In this document: one piece after another, positions 24,930 through 38,629 of the stretch
Layout of the letters: every line of letters starts with the position of its first letter
How positions within the stretch are numbered: the first letter of the stretch is position 1
NCBI RefSeq assembly: GCF_901709675.1
Contig: NC_051106.1
Span: forward strand, 6,272,001-6,336,000
DNA: 64,000 bases
Reading direction: 5' to 3'
From: Syngnathus acus
Lineage: Eukaryota > Chordata > Actinopteri > Syngnathiformes > Syngnathidae
Notes under the pieces: model-generated
Databases searched by the model: none
Told to the model about the DNA's origin: nothing
Seen by the model: the letters and a program-made list of their open reading frames with translations, nothing else
Translations under genes and position numbers: made by a program

Positions 24930-26950
24930 TGAAATTGGTATAAAGTATATTGCTTAGCTGAACTTAAGCAAAATCCACATGCTTTGATTCATCTTTTATT
25001 TCTACTTTGTGACATTACATACACATAAATTGTTCGAACATTTTTTCAAGGATTAGTTGATTAGTTTTGGCGGTCACAATATTTGACTACCTCATAAACT
25101 CAAAGTCAAAAAAAGTACAACTGTCAACTCAAGCCAGCTTCGCTTTGTCATGTGGTCGACTCTTTTGGCCTAATAGAAGGAACTCGGAGCAAATGCTTGT
25201 TATATTTTTCTTTTATTGGATGGTTGAAAAATGTTTAATGAAAACAAAAGGGAGTCGCAGTTTTTGTCAAGGCCGTGAATCACACACGAGTGGATTCCGT
25301 GATTGAATGTTCAAAAAACCGCAATGTTTATTTTTCCCATTCCGCTCGCCGAAAGGACAGGCAGCTCTCTGTCTTGGTCCATCTCGCCTCTTTTCCTTCT
25401 CAAGAAGCTCCTTTTTGCCTCGTGCAGCCTCTAAGTGGGCTTCCAGTGGAACCTCCTGTCCTTTCTGTTTGCATGGTTGCAGGCGTGGCACTGCAGACGT
25501 GAGCTGGAGCTGTCGCTGTCACTTTACCCCAAGACAGCCCATTCCACTTGATGTTTATCCACATGTCTCGATGGAAAATAACGCCTGAATTCTTGGAGAC
25601 AGGAGGATCTCTCTCCATCCTCTTTTTATGCTTTCAAGCAGTATTAGTGGGCCGTCTCAAAGTTTTTCATTGCTTCATCTGGCATCATTTTTCAAAACAA
25701 AACAAAGCAAGTGGAAAGAAGCGGCTGTATTCTGACTTCTGGAGAATGTAATTACATGCTGTTGCTAAATTGTTGCTTTTAGTCATTTCATAAGAAGTCC
25801 AATGGGGTTCACATTAACTTTTAAGACTGATTTCGATTGGGGAATCCAATTGACATCACCTTTGAAGATCTCCTATATGATCCTCTTCTCCATACAACAC
25901 TGAGTATAATTATTACATTCCCAGTCAGCCGTAGAATAAATAGACTTTATTCGTCTACTACAGACTTGGGTCATTTAGACCAAGAGTTCAACGCAAACAT
26001 GGTGAAGCAGCATTTAGCAGTTATGCTAAGCGCAACAGAATTGAAAAATCAAGCTCCATAAATGCTTTCAAATCCAGGTTTAAAAAAATGCTTTTTTAAT
26101 GGAGTTTGTTTAAAATTTTGTTGCTGCGTTGTATGATTTTTTAAAATATTTTTTATTATTATTTAATTAGTTTATTGACTCTGCTTTTAAATGTCTTTAG
26201 TTGTTTTGTTTGTAGATGATTCCTTGTCTTATATGTATTTATTTTGTAATCAATGTTTTCCTTGTATGGATTACTTCAAATTATTGTCCAATCAAAGGAC
26301 CCAAATGATTATGTAATATAATCACTGCTTCACTAAAGCACTTTCATAGTTGAAAACAAAACAAGCGTCATTAAAATCTCATCAAAATCGATCAAATCTT
26401 TCTTTCTGTTCCTTGTAATTTCTCCAGTTTGAAGTCTGCTCCGTATGTTTGGCATGAGTATTTGTGATATCAACAGCACTGTGTTGGAATTGTGTTGAGT
26501 TGTTAAATGCAAGCATTTTCCTCGGTAATCTCTTCAAGTAAATATTTGCTGTGGACAGTTTAGCATCTTTGGGAAATATTTGACCATTTGACCCTCCTTT
26601 GACACTCCTCCAGCTTTGATTAAATAGTAAAAAGTGGTTTAATATGTTTGCCAGAAAGGATTATTGCTGTAAACACTTTTCGGGGTTTGACCTACTAATC
26701 ACGCAAACTTCCGAGAAGCTGCCTTGGTGGCCATTTTGATTTACTGAGGTGGGAGAGAAATTTGTGGTGGGTTTCAAATTGGTGTTAAAAACAAAAACAA
26801 CGCTGCTGTAAAATGCCTGTTTCTCCACCATTGCGGCACAAAATATTTCACATGAATTGTAACATTTTGTTTCAGCTGTCAAGTTTTATAAAGAATCAAA
26901 GTGTTGTTTTTTTAAACAAGGAAGCTGGGATGGGGCTTAATCAAAACAAA
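24930..26950. other. Intergenic DNA, nothing recognised
   Basis: A GC-richer patch at 25270-25620 has open frames on three registers, none with recognisable domains. The remainder is AT-rich with T runs. No gene is supported. Confidence 0.5.
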
Positions 26951-26959
26951 GTTTAATTC

Positions 26960-27260
26960 AGAGGGAATAAAAAGGCAAACAAAATACTACTGGTCATGAA
27001 CAAATAAAAACAAAAAAGTATCATCAATATTTGGAGCAAACAATAACAAGGTGCGCCGCGACGAAAGCAAGAACTAAATACACACAAACTGACAAGACAA
27101 CATGGAACACCTGGACAGGTAAGAGGAAGCTGATTGGACGACACAAGGGGGCGGGGCTAACAAGACAAGGTGCAAAAAATAACCAAACGAGACGGACATT
27201 GAAAAAAAAAGGAACACAGCAAGAACTAGAAAAACAAGGCAAAACTAATTCAAAAAAATT
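26960..27260. repeat. Probable interspersed retroelement fragment
   Basis: A-rich sequence on plus (AACAAATAAAAACAAAAAAG, AATAACAAGG, ACACAAACTGACAAGAC) surrounds a GC patch with GGAACACCTGGACAGG and GGGGGCGGGGC. This mix is typical of degraded fish retroelement ends. I cannot assign a family, and the 91-codon minus frame across it is low complexity. Confidence 0.3.
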
Positions 27261-27299
27261 GGTTTCAGCCTGACCCCACTCGAGGTCTTTCCCGTTCAT

Positions 27300-28280
27300 G
27301 AGATGGTCACAAACTCCATGACAATATTCTGCAGGGATGACTCAGTGAGTTTGCTGTTAATTATCATTTCATCTCAATTTTTTTCAAACGTTACAAATTG
27401 CTTGAGTGCAGAAGTCTCCGCATCTGCTGCTTTGCTCTCCTCTTGCCATCATCTTAGAAAATATGACTATTGGAAACCTGCTGGATTAAAATTCCTTGGG
27501 TCCATCATCTGGTCCTCCTTAACGCCCAGCGGTGCTCCTCGTGTCGTGCTTCCAACCAATAAGGCTTCTTATCGATTTTTGTATTATTATTGTTGGACCA
27601 ATTAGAAGTTTTTTTTCACCTTATGAAAAAATCAGATCTTTCCAAGAGTAACAGTCTGCTTATGCTAATTTTCACTAGAGCTGACAATATTACATGATCG
27701 AAGAATAATTTAAGAGCACTTGTGGTTCGGTGGTGCGTATCAAAGAAAATAGTAAATGACTTTCGACCTACTCGTCATTCCTCAACATGCGCACGTGACC
27801 AATCCGGTGACTGACCATCGGGAGGACAGCGGGAATGTGAGAATTACACGAGGAAGCAGATGCTTTGGAGTCAGGCAGCTTAAAAAGATGACTCACACTG
27901 ATCTGATTGACTGCTGGTTGAATGTATCAACGGCGTGAAATTTAAGACCCACATCTGCGTATTTGACATGTGCGTGTTTTGATGAATTATGCTCATTAAG
28001 CTCCCTAAAGTCACATGAACGCAAATTTTCTCCTGGTGGTCTTTTTGAGTCTGAATATGATGATGATGATTATCCAAAAAAATAAGCCCAATTGTAAATT
28101 CATCAACGGGGATTTCGGGAATGAGAAGTTCTTGGTTTTTGATCAACGAATTTACCTTCAAACTGACTAATAGAAGGAAGATGCTAGAGAAACCAGGAAG
28201 TAGCCAGAGCCAATTCACAACAAAAGCAACATTTTTTAATTAATGTCAGAAAACAAAAATACAGAACTGGACAAACGGTT
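27300..28280. other. Intergenic DNA, nothing recognised
   Basis: Short open frames on both strands (100 codons at 27303-27605 plus, 112 codons at 27880-28218 minus) lack motifs and exon borders. No repeat family recognised. Confidence 0.5.
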
Positions 28281-28287
28281 GCTTATC

Positions 28288-28638
28288 ATCTCGACCAGGG
28301 GTGTCAAACTCATTTTTTTCGCAGGCCGCATTGTAGTCATAGTTTCTTTCGGGGGGCCATTATGACTGTCAACCCAAATAAATGTATGAGCACCTCATAT
28401 TATATACAGTATAAGTTACAAAACAAACTGACAAATAACTCTCTTTCAAATCAGACTAGTAAAAACTGGTATATATATAAAAAAAAAAAGATATATTCTT
28501 TTAAAAAATGAAGACAATTTGCAATTCTAGTAATGACACACGCATTTGATGCACAATTTGTCTTCACGGGCCACATAAAATGATGTGGCGGGCCGTATCT
28601 GGCCCCCGGGCCTTGAGTTTGACGCCTGCGATCTAGAC
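28288..28638 (+). mobile_element. hAT-type non-autonomous element with 8-bp target duplication
   Basis: The left end is CAGGGGTGTCAAACTCATTT (28296) and the right end is CTTGAGTTTGACGCCTGCG (to 28630), imperfect inverted repeats. The flanking octamers atctcgac (28288-28295) and atctagac (28631-28638) differ at one base, which fits the 8-bp target-site duplication of hAT transposons. Subterminal GGCC/GGGCC words are also inverted. The interior is AT-rich with no transposase. Confidence 0.75.
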
Positions 28639-28639
28639 T

Positions 28640-29455
28640 GTTAAATGAAAATATCTACTGCTGTATCAAAATGGAGTGACTTCTTCCTTGAACCATCCAT
28701 TGCCCCCTCCACATTTCCTCGAAACCGACATGGGCCGACGGTCACGCTGTTATAGCCTTGGTGTTTATTTTTACACGTCTCCAGTGTACATTTACTACCG
28801 TGTCCGGACATTTTAAAGAAACACAGAAATGAAAAAGTATCCCATTAAAAAAAAAAAAAATAGTCAAGACGCTAGTTTTCATACCATTGAGCGAAGATAT
28901 AACGTGAGACGGAAAGCAACTTCTCACCTTATTGTTAAACTTATCGTTGACCCCGTGCTAGGTGCTGGTAAGCACAGAAAAAGCTAAGAATAGACACTGA
29001 GGAGACGTGAAAAGTCTGCTTTGGATGAAAAGACGAGTTGCTGGCACTATTTATTTCCCCACGCAGCTTTAGACTTGAGATTTATTTCAGTCATGTCTGA
29101 GGCCTTCCCGCGCCATAAGACATAATTCTATTTCGTCTCGCTGGGAATCAAACCTATTTGCTTCTTTGCAGTAAGCACAAGATCCCAAATGAAAACATAT
29201 TATGAGACCGTTGGAGGAACGCTGCAGATGGGACAAACGGGGAATGACCTTTGAGATAAAATGAAACAGATTTCTGTAATCAGACTCTCAGTGGCTTTGG
29301 CACAAAAGACAGTAGCCAGGGTCTCCTGGTTTGTCCAAAAGTATTTAATCTTCTTCTCAAAGAAGGACGGGGAGATGCCACGACGTTTTAAATCACCAAC
29401 TGCAGTGAATCTTGTTTTCTCGTTTTTTGCTCCTCTTTCTCCAATCATGTCAACA
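28640..29455. other. Intergenic DNA, nothing recognised
   Basis: AT-rich with an A-run at 28847-28860. Short frames only. No gene. Confidence 0.55.
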
Positions 29456-29460
29456 AGTAA

Positions 29461-29870
29461 TTACCGTATTTTCTGGACAATAAGGCGCACCTAAAAACCA
29501 AACATTTTCTCAAAAAGCTGATTTATAGTCCGGTGTGCCTTATATATGGACCAAATTCCTAAATTTAAACTGGCCCAAAGCATTGTGTCATGAAATCAAT
29601 CATAAGTGGCCCGCTGAAGACTATGAATCATGAATCAAAAACACTATGGATCATTATTTTCTGATTATTAAGTAATTTGTTGCGTCTGAAGTTGAAATAA
29701 AAAAGACAACATGGAGAATGATTTGATTTGGATTAAAAATCTGACATGATGCATTAATGGTGCGCCTTATAGTCCGGTGCGCCTTATATAAGGACAAAGT
29801 TTTAAAATGGGCCATTCATTGAAGGTGCGCCTTATAGTCCGGTGCGCCTTATAGTCCGGAAAATACGCTA
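29461..29870 (+). mobile_element. MITE of the GGACTATAAG family (copy 2), internally repeated
   Basis: Starts TTACCGTATTTTCTGGACAA and ends GTCCGGAAAATACGCTA. The right half contains GGTGCGCCTTATAGTCCGG twice, separated by a block matching copy 1 (GGACAAAGTTTTAAAATGGG). The terminal repeats are slightly decayed (TACGCTA versus TACGGTA). No coding capacity. Confidence 0.7.
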
Positions 29871-29871
29871 G

Positions 29872-32800
29872 TATTGGGGATTTTGAGGTGACAATGTATG
29901 GAGTTTGACTTAAAAAACAATTTGAATCAATTATAAATGGACTGACATTTGTATTTTCTTGAGGTAGCTTGAACAAAATGTACAATTCTTGCTTCTTCTG
30001 ACATCCACCTTATTTTCCACTACACATTTCTCCACTAACTCACACGTGCTCATCTTCTGCTCCGTCGCACGTGTTGAGCATGTGCTTCGCATTTTGACTT
30101 TGCGGGATTAATCAATGCAATGTATTCAAAATATGCACGGCTTTTAATGAAAACACCCATTAAGTCTGTTCAACATCAACGAAGCATTGAATTGAAACAG
30201 CACTGAAGCAAATGGGACCTAGGAGACATTTTATTTTGCGAAAACAAAGAGCATCCTGCTGCAGTATTGAGTCGCCTACGTTGTATTGGTTTTTTGAGGG
30301 GGAGAAAGTCACATTTTAGAGGAATCCTGTGTTCCTCATTTCTCTGGAGCTTATAAAAAGAGAAGGTGACCACAACATCCCTCCCGCCTCTCCGCGTGCA
30401 GCTGTAGCCTCCTCTCGGCCGCAGCACAGCAGCCTCGATAGACATCTCGTATGACTGCTGTCAACACGGTCATTAAGTCTTTCAGTGTGCGTCTGTTTAA
30501 ACAAGCTTCTTCGGCAGCCGCCGGCCGCACAAAAACCCTTTCTTTGCCACCGCGTGATCTGTTTCTCTCAAATTCATGCCAGTGTCCCTTTCGATGGATA
30601 GTTGAAACGTATTGTATATCAAACAAATACTGTGTACGCAAAGAAATGGGGATGAATACCCTTAAAAATGACCGCCCAAGAAGAACGAATGTTCCCAGTT
30701 GAATTAAAAAATGATTTTGTGGAATTATTTATACCCATATCTTAAGTTATTCAGTAGTTTTGTGAAAATTATACGATAACGATGCTATGATAACCGTAAG
30801 ATGAATACTGATCCAGATTTGGCAGAAGGTTTGAAGTATTTAGTCTACACTAGTTTACAAAGTTGAAATAGTAATAGGTGGAGGCTACCAGAAAATTTCA
30901 ACAGCCAGAGAAAAATAAAACTTTCATTTCAAAGCCGTTAAGCTAATGTTAGCTATGCTAAAGTCAAAATAGATAAGTTAGTGCCGATATGTTAATAAAG
31001 CTCGCTGAAGAATTTACCTATAAATTACCGATATTTTAATATATGCAAATGCTGTAATTTAGACCCCAAAGCAGATTCAGATAGTTTTAATTATATTTCC
31101 TGGATCTAACTAATCCCCTCAGTAATTGTTGGTCTGTATCAAGACTGTTTTAGGTCCAACTCTCGAGGATCTTGGGCACTCCTATATTGCTCATTTTAGA
31201 ATGAAACAGTTATAGACCTAAAAACAACATAATGTCATGTTCTTTGGATATATTTTACCCCAAGTCAATAAATGTAGTTTCTCCAACCCCACCAAAGACC
31301 GTAAGCAAAAGGGACATACACTACCTGTCGGTCTGTGTCGAACCGCCGCGTGTCACAAGTCCAAGAATATGTCCTCTAATGACAAAACCGACTGTTATTC
31401 CTGGCCAGATTCATTAAATATGTTCTCGTCTGTGATTTGAGACATCTGTGTTTTTGGTAGCGGGTGCGTCAGTCAGTCCACATTAACAGGTTACTAAAGA
31501 AGATCAGGTTTTTTTTTCTAAAGGTGCAATGGAGAACCAAAATTGGACCTTCAGTTGGATCTTAAAGTGCTCCGTAAACATTGAAAAGCGACATAGGCTA
31601 CAGTCGGTCGGGCGTGATCACGTTTTTAAAAACAACGCTGGATTCCATCCGCCTAGAGATAATTACCGTCGAATGTGGCTTGTGGCTGACTGTATTCGGT
31701 TTTTCTACTTGCACCAAACTCTTTAACTTAAATTCCCAATCAGTTGGTTTATCTGACAGCCCAAACCTTTTCTGTCATGTCTAACTAGACAAAGTCTCCA
31801 ATGGGCTAAAATACTTTCGAAATAGTGGTTTTGTTTGACATTGCATAGTGCCGAAAGATCCCTTACTGGATCAAAACCAGAAGCCGAAGTGTTTTGTGGC
31901 CTTTCCGAATGATCCTGCAGCAGGTCCCAACGGGAAACGGGGTGTTGAAATACTGTCGAATGTCTGCCGTCAGGTTATGCCCTTGTCATAACACTCTTGC
32001 GGGTCTTAAGGATTTCCATTAGATGGGCAAATGTGGTATTGAATGGTAGCGGCGAGGCCGTGTTTCGAATGCTCAAAGGGTTTGTGGTTTCCAACCTCTC
32101 TATTTGTTCCCCTGATGTGAGAGAGTGCAAAGTGAGGTCTCTGCACGTGCCTGGAAGTTTGGAAACAATGTCCTTTGACTCTCCGGGGTGTTTGGAGTCT
32201 GGAATGGTTGAGCTACCAAAAATACCAAATCAATCAGAACATGATGGGTTTTAATGGAGTTCTCTTGTTGGAAGTCATACAAAAAAACAGCACCGTGACA
32301 TTCTATTAGAATAATGACTGAAATTATATACAGGTAGTTGAGTGACATGTAGAGCAATATCTTTCATCGCAATAGGAAAAAGCCTCAGTGAGGCAACTAA
32401 ACTGATGGCCAAACTGCCTTGCCTGGCACATGTGAAATTTAGGTCATTCAATATCTTAACTGGCATTGTTCTCCAAAAAATGTTGGATTTGATTTTTGGT
32501 CAGTAGTGGCAGACAGCAACTAGACAGACATGACCGAATCCAGACTTTTGGAGTTCACCAAGTGCAACTCTTGTTTTGTAAGCCAGAGATGAGAATTATT
32601 GTATTTTTTTTAAGCCAACAACATTCTTAAGTGCCGCCAGGCAACTTGGTTGGATACCCGCATTGTCGCTAAGATCTCAAGGCCTGGTCTAAAGTTATTG
32701 ACTCGAATGTCCGCCTCCTTGGCAGAAACCGTTGCTTCCTTCCTTTCTTGAGAACAATAACACCTTTCTCCAAGAGACATGACCCCAAACATCCTTAGTT

Positions 32801-33180
32801 TGTTGTGACAACTTAACTAAAGACTTTCCCTGAGCAAAACAGAAACCAAAAAATATGTCTTCATGTGCATCATACCAGCCATACCACAACGTATATCAAC
32901 CCTATCGGCTTGAGTTCCACTTCGAGCCACAGCCATTAAGTAGAAAATCGAACCGCTTTACTTCTTCTGCCACACCAACACAAACAGTGACACAAATCGG
33001 TATGATTAATGACAATCTTTCTGAGAATCGACACGGGGGGATTATTGGAGAGACGTCCCAGAAATGTGTCGTGTATTTTCACAACAAGCTATATTTAGCT
33101 GTTTGTCATGGTGGTGGTCCAACACTTGTTCATATTCCCACTTGAGTCATTGAGTCACTCTAATTTTCAGAACTGATCAA
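29872..33180. other. Intergenic DNA, nothing recognised
   Basis: One GC-richer patch at 30350-30560 (CTCGGCCGCAGCACAGCAGCC, GCAGCCGCCGGCCGC) has overlapping open frames in three registers but no recognisable product. The rest is AT-rich with T runs (31508-31516). No gene or RNA is supported. Confidence 0.5.
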
Positions 33181-33262
33181 ATATCAAAGTCAAAGTCTGC
33201 TTTATTGTCAATTTCTTCACGTGCCAAGACACACAAAGAAATCGAAATTACGTTCCCACTAT
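33181..33262 (+). repeat. Dispersed fish repeat end (TCAAAGTCAAAGTCTGC type)
   Basis: The words TATCAAAGTCAAAGTCTGC, TTTATTGTCAATTTCTTCAC and GAAATCGAAATTACG run in an order I recognise as a common interspersed teleost repeat, probably the end of a retroelement. The family name is not certain. Confidence 0.45.
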
Positions 33263-33264
33263 CC

Positions 33265-35800
33265 TCCAAACCCAGAATTTGAGGGCCTTGAATCAGTATC
33301 AGGATTCAATACTCGTTCAAATAACCGCCGATTCGTGCGTCGCCCTTGTTGTGTGTTCCTTTTACAAGCACATAAACGGGATCTGACAAAGGCCTTTATT
33401 GATGCAATAATATATATAATATGTATCAAAGAAGTAAATAAAAGCAAATGTGTTCCCTGTAAATGCCGAATAAAAACATGTCAACAACATCTATTGAAAA
33501 CACATCACAGTTCTGTTGCGGCTGTGTGATAACCACAACATAAATCAACAAAGGGCAAATAATCTGTAGCGACACATAGTTTATTTTTATTTTTTCCTGG
33601 ATCGTGATCAGTGCCTTTCGCAGCAATCTAGGAAATCACAAACGATGGCAAACGTGTGTACCATGTGGCACGCTCATTAGTAACAGCGAGAACTTTCCGT
33701 ATATGATTTTCCCAATGTTGGAGGATGGCAAAGTGGAAAAAACGGGGCAGTTTTTATTGGACTATAAAAATGATCACATTGCAGTTGTAAACAAGCGCAA
33801 TGATACACTTTGGGTTACGTACAATCTGGTTTCTGGTTTCCCCGAACGTCACCTTTTCCTCGTCTCAGCGATACATCGTGTACAGCCTGAACAGGTCAAA
33901 GAGTGAAATCTCAGCGGTGTTGCTCATAGGCCATAGATACGTTTACAATAATGAGGCTGTTAGCGGTAGGTAGGTACATAGAGCACATGTGACCCCGACT
34001 TGCGCTTGTGTCTTTTTCCTAACGCCAGACACCGCCGCACTGCGGGATGTTGACATTCGAGAGAAGTTCAACAAAGCTGTGGTTCCATAGATTGTCCTTT
34101 TAGGAATTCCTAGAGAGAACCCTTACATTTTTGTGTTAGCTTAATGAAGCTAATGTCAATTTATTGTCACAATATCAATAAAAAGTACCTTTGCTTTTAT
34201 ATGTGAGACAAATTGATTCTTTGTGATTAATTAGTTGTTTTGTTTTGCTGTTGTTTCCGAAAAGAAAAGTTCATATAAGGACAAGGCAATGATGCTACTA
34301 TGCTATATTATATGAATCCACCTCAACACGCCATTGTTGACAATATTAAAACCAGAATCAATTCCAGAGTTGTAAATAGTGATGCGACTTGAGAAACATA
34401 AGGAAAATATCTTTCTGCATGGGCCCAAGCCACAAGCCTTTCCAGGTTACATAAGAACCTTTTGTGTAGGCGGAGATTTCCATTTGTCTTTTTGGGTATT
34501 TTTTTTTTTTTTTTGCTCCCGTTGGCCCCTCGAATATTTCCAATACACTGATAGGGTTAGCTAAAAGGAGAATGTCATTTTAATGAAGTGATAGAAAAAG
34601 GACTTGATCAGCCCAAAATTGTATTCCCAGCTTTTTGCTTTAAAAAAATAAAGCGTAACCCTTTATTAACTGTCAACTTATTTGGTTACTGACTGTAAGT
34701 GGATGTTTGGAATAGAGCCTGCGTGATTCACTACCATTATTCCTAACAGATGATTATGCAAAATGTATGGAATTGTGATGATGTTATGTACGTATTTTGA
34801 TCAGGAAAATATTTTTCTAACATGAGCCTGTAACAAAAGTACTTTGATTGATCTAAGATTAATACTGTAAATAAGACTTCTGTATATTATGATGGTGTCA
34901 TCACTGTTGAATAATTAAACGCAACAAACAGTCCGGGAAACATAATCCAAGAAAAACATTTGCAAATGGAATGTCAGCCAGGCCAAAGTCCTGCTTTTTG
35001 AATTGACGGGTTGTTGGGATCACGCTGCTCTTTTTTGCAACTGTCAAGGCCGTCGGGCTGCCTCAGCGTGCAAATTTGTGAACCTAAACACCCGTTAGTC
35101 GCACACAGCTGCTTTAGACCTTAGGCCCACACATTAAAGATCATGTCCCTGCCTGACCTAAGATATAGAAATGGAAATCATGATGGCATGAAGTCTTGAT
35201 TGTGACACCACATGGTACAGGAATGACCAAAATATGGCCCGAGTGCCATAATTGGCCCATTCTGTTCTTTAACCTGGCCCACTGAGGATTTCTGTTGTCA
35301 TATTTAAATTTAAGGAAATGATGGGAATACAAAAAATGCAATAAGCATTTACTACCAAAGACGTTGACATTGACAAATATATGCATATTGTCATGTGAGT
35401 CCTCTATGAATAGGATTAATAAGATCCCTGTGCTGAATTAGCCTTAATTTGATTTGTTTGCAACAACAGACAAGACATTACTGTGACCGACCCACTCAGA
35501 ACTTTCTGTGCTGTGTGTGTTTACACATACAGTATCATAAAAGGAAACGTATGTCCCGTGCATATGAACCAAGCAGATTTCAGTGGTTGTGGGATTGTTC
35601 CCAACACTGCAGATGGCGGGCCGGGCTCATGGCCAGCAGGTCTGTGACTGTTTAGTCCCTGGGATGTATTGTAGGAGTGGGAAGCTGTCCTGAAGTTGAC
35701 AAGCAGATATCTTCCTGTCTGAAAAAAGGATAATGAGTGCATGCATATGTATAGCTCTTTTGTATTGTTCTGCAGATAGAAGACATAATGTTCAGCACTC
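33265..35800. other. Intergenic DNA, nothing recognised
   Basis: A 100-codon plus-strand frame at 33604-33906 has no recognisable domain. A T16-type run lies at 34499-34515. A TGGCCC-containing patch near 35235-35282 may be an old repeat remnant. No gene is supported. Confidence 0.5.
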
Positions 35801-35802
35801 CT

Positions 35803-36012
35803 CTGCAGTAGCGGGGCTAGTGGGGGGTCCGTGGGAGCACTGCCCCCCCCCCCACCCGGGTGCCAGACCAGATAATTAGCTTGTGGGTATTTTTTTTTAA
35901 AGTTTTTAGGGATTTTTGTCCACATATTCATTCACTTTCCGGGTGCCAGACCAAATAATTAGCTTGTGGGGGGGGGTTAGGGATTTTTTTCCCCACATAT
36001 TCATCCACTTCC
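35803..36012 (+). repeat. Tandem duplication of an ~83-bp unit next to a G/C-tract repeat
   Basis: Copy 1 (35856-35938) and copy 2 (35939 to about 36012) both begin CCGGGTGCCAGACCA. Both continue with ATAATTAGCTTGTGGG and end with CCACATATTCATYCACTT. The copies differ by poly-T and poly-G length changes. Immediately upstream (35803-35854) is the GCTAG / G-run / CACTGC / C-run core also found at 12523 and, inverted, near 42340. Confidence 0.8.
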
Positions 36013-36015
36013 CAA

Positions 36016-38620
36016 AAAAACATTCTTATTGATTTTTTACCAACATTTTGTGAATAATTTTAAAAAAAAATTTTTCTAAGAACCAAAATATACGGTAAAT
36101 GCTGATGATCTGAGCAGACTCAAATGTGGTGTTTTCAACATGGAGATTATATTCAACGTCTCTATAATTTGTATTTCTGGTACAGTATTGTATGTCGATT
36201 TTACCAGGGGAGTTAGAGATGGATGGAAATATGCATCACACCCCTCAGCATCATGACCATTAATCTGTGGTGGTAACATCTACTTTGAACTTCCAAAGAA
36301 GTGCTCGTTTGGAGAAACAAAATGTAAACTACCGTGGCCAGGCCATCAGTTGCTTCCACTAATTAAAGGAGTTTGAATGGACATTGATGCCTTGACAACA
36401 CCCATTGGTTTTTCACAGGGGAGCTGCAAGGATCCGAGTTTACTGCAGTTGCTGTCACTGCGGTCGATGACTGGAGCCACATTTGCAAAAGCAGGGCACC
36501 TCGGGGAGCTTGGGCTGAAGTTGAGATGAGTCATTAGAGGCTGTGCGGCTGACTTTGATAGATTCGAAACACTTGTCACTCAACAAAGGAGGCCTTTAAA
36601 TACACCCCTTTCCACCCATGACCTTTTTAAAATACTCCACTTGTTAGCAGATGTTAATATGGATGCTAATGTTGCTATTGAAGTTCCAGCAGCTTCATAT
36701 TTAATACAGATGGTTCTCGGTTCTTTGCAGGGAGCAGCAATTTTGTCCTTTAAAGGCCAAACAAATACTCAGAATGGAATCGGGAAAAATTATCCAAAAA
36801 TGACACCTGGAAACATTGCATGGAAAGCTCTCGCTGATGCTTATTTACCAAGAAGTTTGTGGTTTTTAAATCCATCTTGAAGACAGCAGGAGTTCTTCTT
36901 CTACATGGGTCATTAATTGCTGACGGAGAGGATCGTTTTACGGAATGTTATGTAAGGATGACATAGAATAATGTTGCCGCCACTCATACATGAGCATTTG
37001 AAGAGTGATCTGGTGTAGAATTAGGTGAGAATGGTAAATGTAAGAGTAAAAACAAGGAAAGATCATCCTTACTATTTCATAGACGTCTGATATACTGAGT
37101 CGGGTTGTTTTCTACAAACTGCCTCACCAGTGAAAGAAGTAATCAAGTCTTGTCCATTTTTTTGAGCCAAGAATATCCTCAAATTCGTCATCTCTATCAA
37201 ATGATGAAGTACAATTATTTTCAAAATGGCTGCCATTAATATATGAATGATTAGACACTTGAACACAATTTGGAAATAATAAAACACTGACAAATTAATT
37301 TTTAACTAACTTTTATTGCTGTCAAGTCTCCAACTCTGGTGTTCTTAAACCAATATTAGTGCTACATTTAAACGTGTCTGTTTTCACGCGGATTAATACT
37401 GCCCTCTGGTGGTTTTAAAGGCGCAATAACAGTCAATTAAAAGTCTGCTACAAGGTTTTAAAAGAGTGGAAAAGTCTCTCCATAATCAAAGTCGCTGCAG
37501 TATATTTGTATAATCCATACTGTGGGAATTCTGCTTCACATGTTCGCCATTCTCTGATCTGCAACCAATCACTTGTTCCCATTTATTTGCTTTTCCGTTA
37601 GAAATAGATACAAATCTGCTGGATGTCTCATTCAATGCAGATGAGCTCAAATTTAAACTGTTCCAATGAGACATTCCCTTCACGTCACTTTATCCCATTC
37701 GGAGTTCCCTAAAATGCCCACTTAATTCCAATTTTGTGTTCTTTTAGGAAACACAATTCAAATCACAGGCCAATGTTTTGCCCAGCGACAGTGATTTGCA
37801 TTCTTTGACTGATTAAGCCACACAAAGAGCGACTTGATTGGAGCCCTTCGCATTTTCTCCCGCTGCTCTCATCCAGCTGGAATGCTGACTGAAACATTTT
37901 GTGGTTAGTCCTGTTGAAATTGCCTTCAAGCTTGGAAAAAGACACAGAGAGGTTGAGCACAACAAAGAAGAGAAAGCACGGTGAAGGATGGAGAAGCTTG
38001 ACGTGTGTTATGTAATACAAGGGATGATGTCCGGAGGTGGTCTTCACTTTCCTGTGTCTCCTTCTTATTCCAAATGAAAACACAGCTCGAATGATTTATG
38101 GTCATTATTTTTGCTGATTCTATTAACATTCTCTCTCCATTTGCATACATAAAGCTTATTTGAAGAAAAATGATATTTAAATGAAGCCCTCTAAGTATCA
38201 CGGGTGGCAGCTGAGAGCTTTTCCAATGATTGGGACTTGAAATTTGCGGCTTTTCAATGTTATTTTATTCCTGAAACGTTTGTGGTGATGTGACCCCGAG
38301 TCTCACCTTTCACCGCAGGCTTCTGGCATTTTGCAAAAATGCCACTAATGATGTCAGTCTTTGCCGCAGATGAGGGCTTTGACACCCAATCATAATAAAT
38401 GGTGAAATGCCATTGGGAACAGAACACGTCCGTTTATCTCATCTGTCTTTGCGGCATTGCTAAAAGATCATAAGTATGACGTGTTGAAGGAAATTTGCTG
38501 TCAGTAGTTTTTAGTGGGCAAATGTCTGATTTGAATATAAGATATTTTATGTCAGCTTTATAAAAATATATATGGTTATATATTAGGTTGTTTTATTCTA
38601 TGAAATTGTATTCTGTTTCT
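36016..38620. other. Intergenic DNA upstream of katnbl1
   Basis: AT-rich with short frames only. A CTCF-like motif lies at 37398-37412 (minus sense). A splice-acceptor-like TTCTGTTTCTCAAG at 38612-38625 lies just upstream of the katnbl1 start codon, suggesting a further 5'UTR exon somewhere in this stretch that I could not locate. Confidence 0.5.
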
Positions 38621-38629
38621 CAAGGTGTA

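Noticed and set aside
35521-35931. 136-codon minus-strand frame with glycine run
   Set aside because: It crosses the G/C-run repeat and the tandem duplication; no conserved domain.
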